A stretch of DNA of 22,939 bases, from NCBI GenBank assembly GCA_035286785.1, contig DATECS010000166.1:1-22939 (forward strand), read 5' to 3'. A program made the position numbers and the translations under genes. This document shows positions 19,470 through 22,939 of the stretch, in pieces (the stretch's first letter is position 1; every line of letters begins with the position of its first letter). This stretch comes from UBA11386 sp035286785. Lineage in GTDB: Bacteria; Planctomycetota; Planctomycetia; Pirellulales; Thermoguttaceae. A model generated the notes under the pieces. It did no database searches. It saw only the letters and a program-made list of their open reading frames with translations, and was not told the origin of the DNA.

Positions 19470-20339
19470 TTAGCCGCCGAGCGACTCTCGCAATTGGCGG
19501 ACTTCTTCGTCCGTTTTTTGTTGCGCGGTGGTGATCACGTCGAGTTCCTCGCGGATCTTGCAGAGGATTTCTCGCAGATGACCCAATTCGGCGAGAACCT
19601 TCTCAGGCGATTCTGTTTTTGCCCATTCGGGCAATAACTTGCGAGTTTCAGCAAGTTCGGCACGTAGGCTTGCCAGCATGTCGGGACCGATGTTTGGCTC
19701 GCTGCTCAGCTCGGACGTTTTATCAAGTGACGATGAACTATGCATGGTGGCACATGGGGATACAGACACGTTTCCCGTGCCGTGCTGGGCGCGCAGTTTG
19801 TCCAACTCCGGCGGTTGATACAGCGCATGCGTTACGACGTGTCCTCGCCCCTCCGGCGTGAGCGGAATGACCAGGCCCTTCGCTTTGAGCGAGGCGAGCA
19901 CCGGCCGCAGCTCGGGCAGGCCGGCGATCGGCTCCATTCGGGCCGCGCGGCCGCGGAGTTCGCCCTCGGTTTGGGCGCCCCGCAAGAGCAACTCACCCAT
20001 GACGGCCAGTTCGACCTTGTCGACGCCCAACCATTGGTAGGCATGGTGCCGATACTTCGACACCCGGCCGATTCCCTGGACGAGCCCCACCACACCGTAT
20101 TCCCTCAGACGGTCGAGCGATTCCTCAACGTCCTCGGGCTCAAGCTGCATCAGCGGATCGCGGTTGTTTTTCTGATTGCAGCCCGTCGAAACGGCGTTCA
20201 ACGACAAGGGATAGGCGTCGGGCGTCGTCTTGGCCTTTTCGATCAATACGCCCAACACGCGGCGGTCGATCGAACGAAGGGGCTTCCACTGGGGTGGCGT
20301 GTCTGAGGCGTCGGGCGTGGGGACGGGGGAATCAGTCAT
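19470..20339 (-). CDS. yceH: YceH (DUF480/UPF0502) family protein
   Basis: A 289-residue cytoplasmic protein of the YceH/DUF480 family, whose core is a pair of winged-helix domains. Residues 20-110 carry the conserved [39 protein letters not shown] and [10 protein letters not shown]; the second part holds [20 protein letters not shown]. These match E. coli YceH ([39 protein letters not shown]) over the whole core. The C-terminus adds a Ser-rich linker ([16 protein letters not shown]) and a coiled coil ([32 protein letters not shown]), making it about 70 residues longer than the E. coli protein. GAGGAG upstream supports the ATG at 20339. Its role is poorly known; DNA binding is possible. It stands alone, convergent with the hybrid kinase, 49 bp away. 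Confidence 0.95.
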   Translation of the reverse strand: [289 protein letters not shown]

Positions 20340-20707
20340 AAGGGCTCCTCGACTTGGCTCAAGCTGGCTCTCTTCAGATCATCGGCAATCGGCCGCCGTT
20401 GCCGCTCCGCGACGTTGGCGCGGCAAGTCCCCTATTCTGACGCCAATGGAACACGCCCGCAAGCCACATCCGGTTCGCACTCGCCAACCGGACCCCATCA
20501 GGTACCGGGATTTGCATCGCGGAATAAAAACACCAACCCGAAGCGCAAGCGAGGACAAAATACTGGAGTGTCCTCGCTTGCGTATCGGGTTGGTAGGGGT
20601 GTGCGAATACCCCGGCCCGGACCGCGTCAGTTCGCGGCCGTGGTCGGGAAAGACCCTGAACCTGTCCTCCACCGAGGATTTTTAGCAGCCGTCGTAATCG
20701 GGGGTCG
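20340..20707. other. 368-bp intergenic region with repeat element
   Basis: No gene is supported. The region is mostly occupied by the inverted repeat at 20532-20594 and by sequence without clear features. A short 5-bp stem TCCTC/GAGGA followed by TTTTT (20665-20683, plus strand) looks like a weak terminator but has no upstream plus-strand gene. Confidence 0.4.
20532..20594. repeat. Long hairpin repeat, AACCCGA...CGCAAGCGAGG family
   Basis: Arms 20532-20557 and 20569-20594 are complementary at 24 of 26 positions, separated by an 11-base loop. Read inward, an arm starts ACCAACCCGA and ends CGCAAGCGAGGACA. This is a strong hairpin with no protein-coding content, a form typical of dispersed planctomycete repeats (inference from general appearance; I see only one copy in this window). 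Confidence 0.8.
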
Positions 20708-20902
20708 CTAGGTATAAAGTTGGATGTTGCACACCAGTATCGCCAATACTCCCACCGTCCAAGCCGGAATGGCCGGGGCTTCTCTTTGCAGGTGGAACAG
20801 GCGATGGCACCGGGTGCAGAAATTGGGACCCACCGAATTGGTCCATTGAACCACGACTTCGCCGCAGTAGGGGCAATGATAATGCTTCGTGACTCGGAAC
20901 AC
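20708..20902 (-). CDS. Small zinc-ribbon membrane protein
   Basis: A 64-residue protein. It starts with GTG at 20902, nine bases after GGGAGG, and reads MFRVTKHYHCPYCGEVVVQW, then PNFCTRCHRLFHLQRE, then a hydrophobic tail (IPAWTVGVLAILVCNIQLYT). The CPYC and CTRC pairs form a zinc ribbon, and the tail is one membrane helix, so it is probably a tail-anchored cytoplasmic ribbon. I know no function. It follows the shell-protein gene by 125 bp on the same strand, so it could be in the microcompartment operon, but the gap leaves this open. The strong ribosome-binding site, paired cysteines and single TM argue that it is real despite its size. Confidence 0.65.
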   Translation of the reverse strand: MFRVTKHYHCPYCGEVVVQWTNSVGPNFCTRCHRLFHLQREAPAIPAWTVGVLAILVCNIQLYT

Positions 20903-21027
20903 GGTTGCAAACCTCCCGTTGTCACTCTTGGGCCGAATCAGCCCTTATCGATGAGACAGCCGCCGGTCCTGCTCGACCGGGGAAAAAGCCCTCCTGGCTA
21001 ATTGAACTATAGCACATTCTTTGCCTA

Positions 21028-21588
21028 TCAGAGATATTCCGCGAAAAGTTCCTTGCCGGGCCGGGGAATAACGATTTCGGACACCAAAAGGCCGCGTTTT
21101 CTGGCCTCTTCGGCCGCCGCCCGAACCCCAGCCGCGACGTCGGCCACCGTGCCGGTCATCAGGCAGAGCCCTTTGCCGCCCAGGGCCATGGCCACGTGGA
21201 TGCGAAATAGCGTCACTCGGGCCGCCTTGGCCGCCGCGTCGGCCCCGGCCAGCACGCTCGTGCCGCTGAACGTCTCGACCACGCCCAGGGCCCCTACCCG
21301 ATCGGGTGGAATCACGACCGACTGGCCCAAGGCGGGAAAAACGGACTCGTGGACGTTGGCCAGGGTCAGGTGGTCGATAATCGCCTCGTCGGCCAGTTTC
21401 AGTCCTGCCTCGACGGCCGCCTTCACGTCGCTGACGCTACCGCCGACGATGATCAGGTACTTGCCCGAACAGATCGTCCGCGCGATAAGCAATTCGACGC
21501 TCGCGGCCTTGAGCATTTCGTCCTGAATGCGGTAGCCGACGCCGATGCTCGACAGTTCGACGACGCCGACGGCTTTATGCACTGCCAT
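21028..21588 (-). CDS. pduT: PduT-type tandem-BMC microcompartment shell protein with pore cysteine
   Basis: A 186-residue trimer-forming shell protein with two fused BMC domains (about residues 5-88 and 95-183). Domain one has AVGVVELSSIGVGYRIQDEM, then RTICSGKYLIIVGGSVSDVK; domain two has GALGVVETFSGTSVLAGADA, HVAMALGGKGLCLMTGTVAD and the ending VIPRPGKELF, close to PduT of the propanediol compartment. C40 in TICSGK is at the position of the PduT cysteine that binds a 4Fe-4S cluster in the trimer pore, used in electron transfer through the shell. AAGGAG supports the ATG at 21588. The gene starts 2 bp after the PduS-like gene stop, so the pair is translated together. The frame remains open upstream, but that part overlaps the neighbour and has no family likeness. 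Confidence 0.93.
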   Translation of the reverse strand: MAVHKAVGVVELSSIGVGYRIQDEMLKAASVELLIARTICSGKYLIIVGGSVSDVKAAVEAGLKLADEAIIDHLTLANVHESVFPALGQSVVIPPDRVGALGVVETFSGTSVLAGADAAAKAARVTLFRIHVAMALGGKGLCLMTGTVADVAAGVRAAAEEARKRGLLVSEIVIPRPGKELFAEYL

Positions 21589-21590
21589 GA

Positions 21591-22922
21591 TTACTCCTTC
21601 TCGATCCAGACGATTCCGTCTTCGACGGCGCGGACCACGCCGTCGATCGACGCGTGGACCGGCGCGCCCAGGGCCGGACGGCCGTTCCCTTCCGGGCGGC
21701 GTCCGACGAGCTGGCCCTTGGTCACCCTTTGGCCGGCGGCCACGACCGGCTCGCACGCGGTCCCGATGTGTTGCTTCAGCGCGATGCCCACTCGGCGTGT
21801 TTCTAGAAGCTCCGGGCAAAGCAGTCCCACGTTGCGGAACTGCTTCAGGCCGAGTTTTTGGATCAGCCGGGCCATCGGCGCTTTGCGGTTGCTCATGTGC
21901 AACTCAGGCCGACGCGGGTTGAACGGCGGGTTCTCGTAGCGTTGCTTCTCGGCCGCCAGACGGGCCTTGTTCCGGGCACATACATTTTTGGGGTCGAGAT
22001 CCTCCGGGCAGGAATAGAGGCTGCACAGGTTGCACTCGCAGCAAAACGCCGTGCCGATCACGTTGGCCTCACCCACCAAATTGAACTCCAGGCTCCGCAT
22101 GGCCCGATGGGGCTCGATGGGGTGGCCCAACAGGTAGCGAGGGCACAATTCGGTGCAAAAACTGCACTGGTCGCAGGCGCTTCGGCCGATTCGCGCGATT
22201 TGCCGCCAATCCTGGCGACGGCGGCGCACCACGGTGTGCTCGTCGGGCAAAACGACCACGCCGCCGGTCGTTTTGTCGACCAGGGCGTTTTGATTGTCTT
22301 CCAGCCGGCCCATCATCACGCCGCCGACCACGTAGTTGGGATTCGGAACCGTCGGCCCCCCGGCCGCCGCGACGCACTCGGCCAACGTAACGCCGACGGG
22401 AACGCGCAGCGTCACGGGCTCGGCCACGGCGCCGGCGATCGAGAGAAACTTTTCGGTGACGGGCTCACGGCCGGCCCGGGCCACGTTCAGGGCCGTCTCG
22501 ACGTTGGCGACCACGGCGCCGACGTGCAAGGGAATGGCACCCGGCGGGATGACCCGGCCCAGGCAGTCGTAAACCAGGATGAATTCATCGCCGGCTGGAT
22601 AGGCGTCGACCAACGGGGCGATTTCCATGCCCGACCCAAGTTTCGGACGCAGGAGGCCGATCACCTCTTGATATTTCTCCTTGATGCCGATGATCCCCCG
22701 CGCGGCCCCAACCAGCGACATGCCGATGGCCAGCCCTTCGAGCACCTCGTCGGCGTAGGCTCGAAGCACTTCCTTGTCCTTGTGCAAGAGCGGCTCGCAC
22801 TCCGCGGCGTTGATCAGAACGGTGTCGGCCCGACCGGAAAACTTGACGTGAGTGGGAAAACCGGCGCCACCAGCCCCGACGATTCCCGCCTCGGCAATGT
22901 GTTCGGCTGTGACGGTGGACAT
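21591..22922 (-). CDS. pduS: PduS-like flavin/Fe-S reductase (RnfC-type)
   Basis: A 443-residue electron-transfer protein of the PduS/RnfC family. The N-terminus has the NADH/FMN-binding glycine loop (GIVGAGGAGFPTHVKF, residues 13-28) and NAAECEPLLHKDKEVL, also typical of RnfC/PduS. The SLBB-like middle is followed by two ferredoxin-type clusters: C250-C253-C256-C260 (CDQCSFCTELCP) and C294-C297-C300-C305 (CCECNLCSLYSCPEDLDP). The C-terminus is a barrel-sandwich (GQRVTKGQLV, VHASIDGVVRAVEDGIVW). In propanediol compartments PduS reduces cobalamin for diol dehydratase, and it interacts with PduT. Length matches PduS (about 450). AGAGG upstream supports the ATG at 22922, which lies 17 bases from the window edge; the operon upstream continues beyond. 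The cofactor served here (cobalamin, or a different electron acceptor) cannot be told from this window. Confidence 0.95.
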   Translation of the reverse strand: MSTVTAEHIAEAGIVGAGGAGFPTHVKFSGRADTVLINAAECEPLLHKDKEVLRAYADEVLEGLAIGMSLVGAARGIIGIKEKYQEVIGLLRPKLGSGMEIAPLVDAYPAGDEFILVYDCLGRVIPPGAIPLHVGAVVANVETALNVARAGREPVTEKFLSIAGAVAEPVTLRVPVGVTLAECVAAAGGPTVPNPNYVVGGVMMGRLEDNQNALVDKTTGGVVVLPDEHTVVRRRRQDWRQIARIGRSACDQCSFCTELCPRYLLGHPIEPHRAMRSLEFNLVGEANVIGTAFCCECNLCSLYSCPEDLDPKNVCARNKARLAAEKQRYENPPFNPRRPELHMSNRKAPMARLIQKLGLKQFRNVGLLCPELLETRRVGIALKQHIGTACEPVVAAGQRVTKGQLVGRRPEGNGRPALGAPVHASIDGVVRAVEDGIVWIEKE

Positions 22923-22939
22923 GGTGACCTCTTGGGAAC

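Noticed and set aside
20665..20683. Weak plus-strand terminator (5-bp stem and T-run)
   Set aside because: The stem is short and no plus-strand gene lies upstream that would need it.
20963..20980. CCGGTC/GACCGG hairpin after the shell-protein gene
   Set aside because: Only 6 bp of stem and no T-run on the minus strand, so it is not a convincing terminator.

Overview
The window reads as chromosomal DNA of a planctomycete, most likely of the Pirellulales. It is GC-rich, many secreted proteins have no familiar family, a DUF2961/GH172 enzyme is present, an ECF sigma/anti-sigma pair sits in an operon with a secreted protein, dispersed palindromic repeats fill the gaps, and microcompartment genes occur at the right edge. 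This is inferred from gene content; there is no rRNA or tRNA gene to confirm it. Coding density is high, and genes on the two strands are arranged in short independent blocks.

Left block (1-4611, minus strand): a heavy-metal efflux system. A small secreted Cys/His-rich protein is followed by a CusB/CzcB-type periplasmic adaptor and a CusA/CzcA-type RND pump that runs off the left edge. Between adaptor and pump sits a four-helix-bundle (23S rRNA intervening-sequence protein-like) gene, bracketed by inverted arrays of the heptamer GAGTCNA that reach the adaptor stop and the pump start. A second metal system, a Cu-type P1B ATPase with YHS and CPMHP domains, lies at 13025-15331 on the plus strand.

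Middle block: a secreted DUF2961/GH172 protein (4793-6328, minus) is divergent from an FMN-dependent azoreductase (6541-7170, plus). Then come, on the minus strand, a secreted protein of unknown function (7233-8927) and an upstream operon in the order secreted protein, ECF sigma factor, membrane anti-sigma (11373 down to 9220). An M29 aminopeptidase (11633-12748, minus) is divergent from the P1B ATPase.

Right block: a zinc-ribbon protein of unknown function (minus), a large hybrid sensor histidine kinase (plus), a YceH/DUF480 protein (minus), a tiny zinc-ribbon membrane protein (minus), and the 3' end of a bacterial microcompartment operon. That last piece is a PduT-type tandem-BMC shell protein with a pore cysteine, 2 bp after a PduS-type flavin/Fe-S reductase. 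Together they look like a device to pass electrons across a compartment shell. The enzymes of that compartment lie beyond the right edge.

Intergenic DNA carries several distinct inverted-repeat elements (near 9020-9163, 11550-11624, 12944-13005, 15408-15473 and 20532-20594). No CRISPR array, tRNA, rRNA, transposase gene or phage gene was seen. The best leads are the PduS/PduT pair, the heptamer-bounded cassette inside the efflux operon, and the paired GGTGGGGCGA elements flanking the aminopeptidase.
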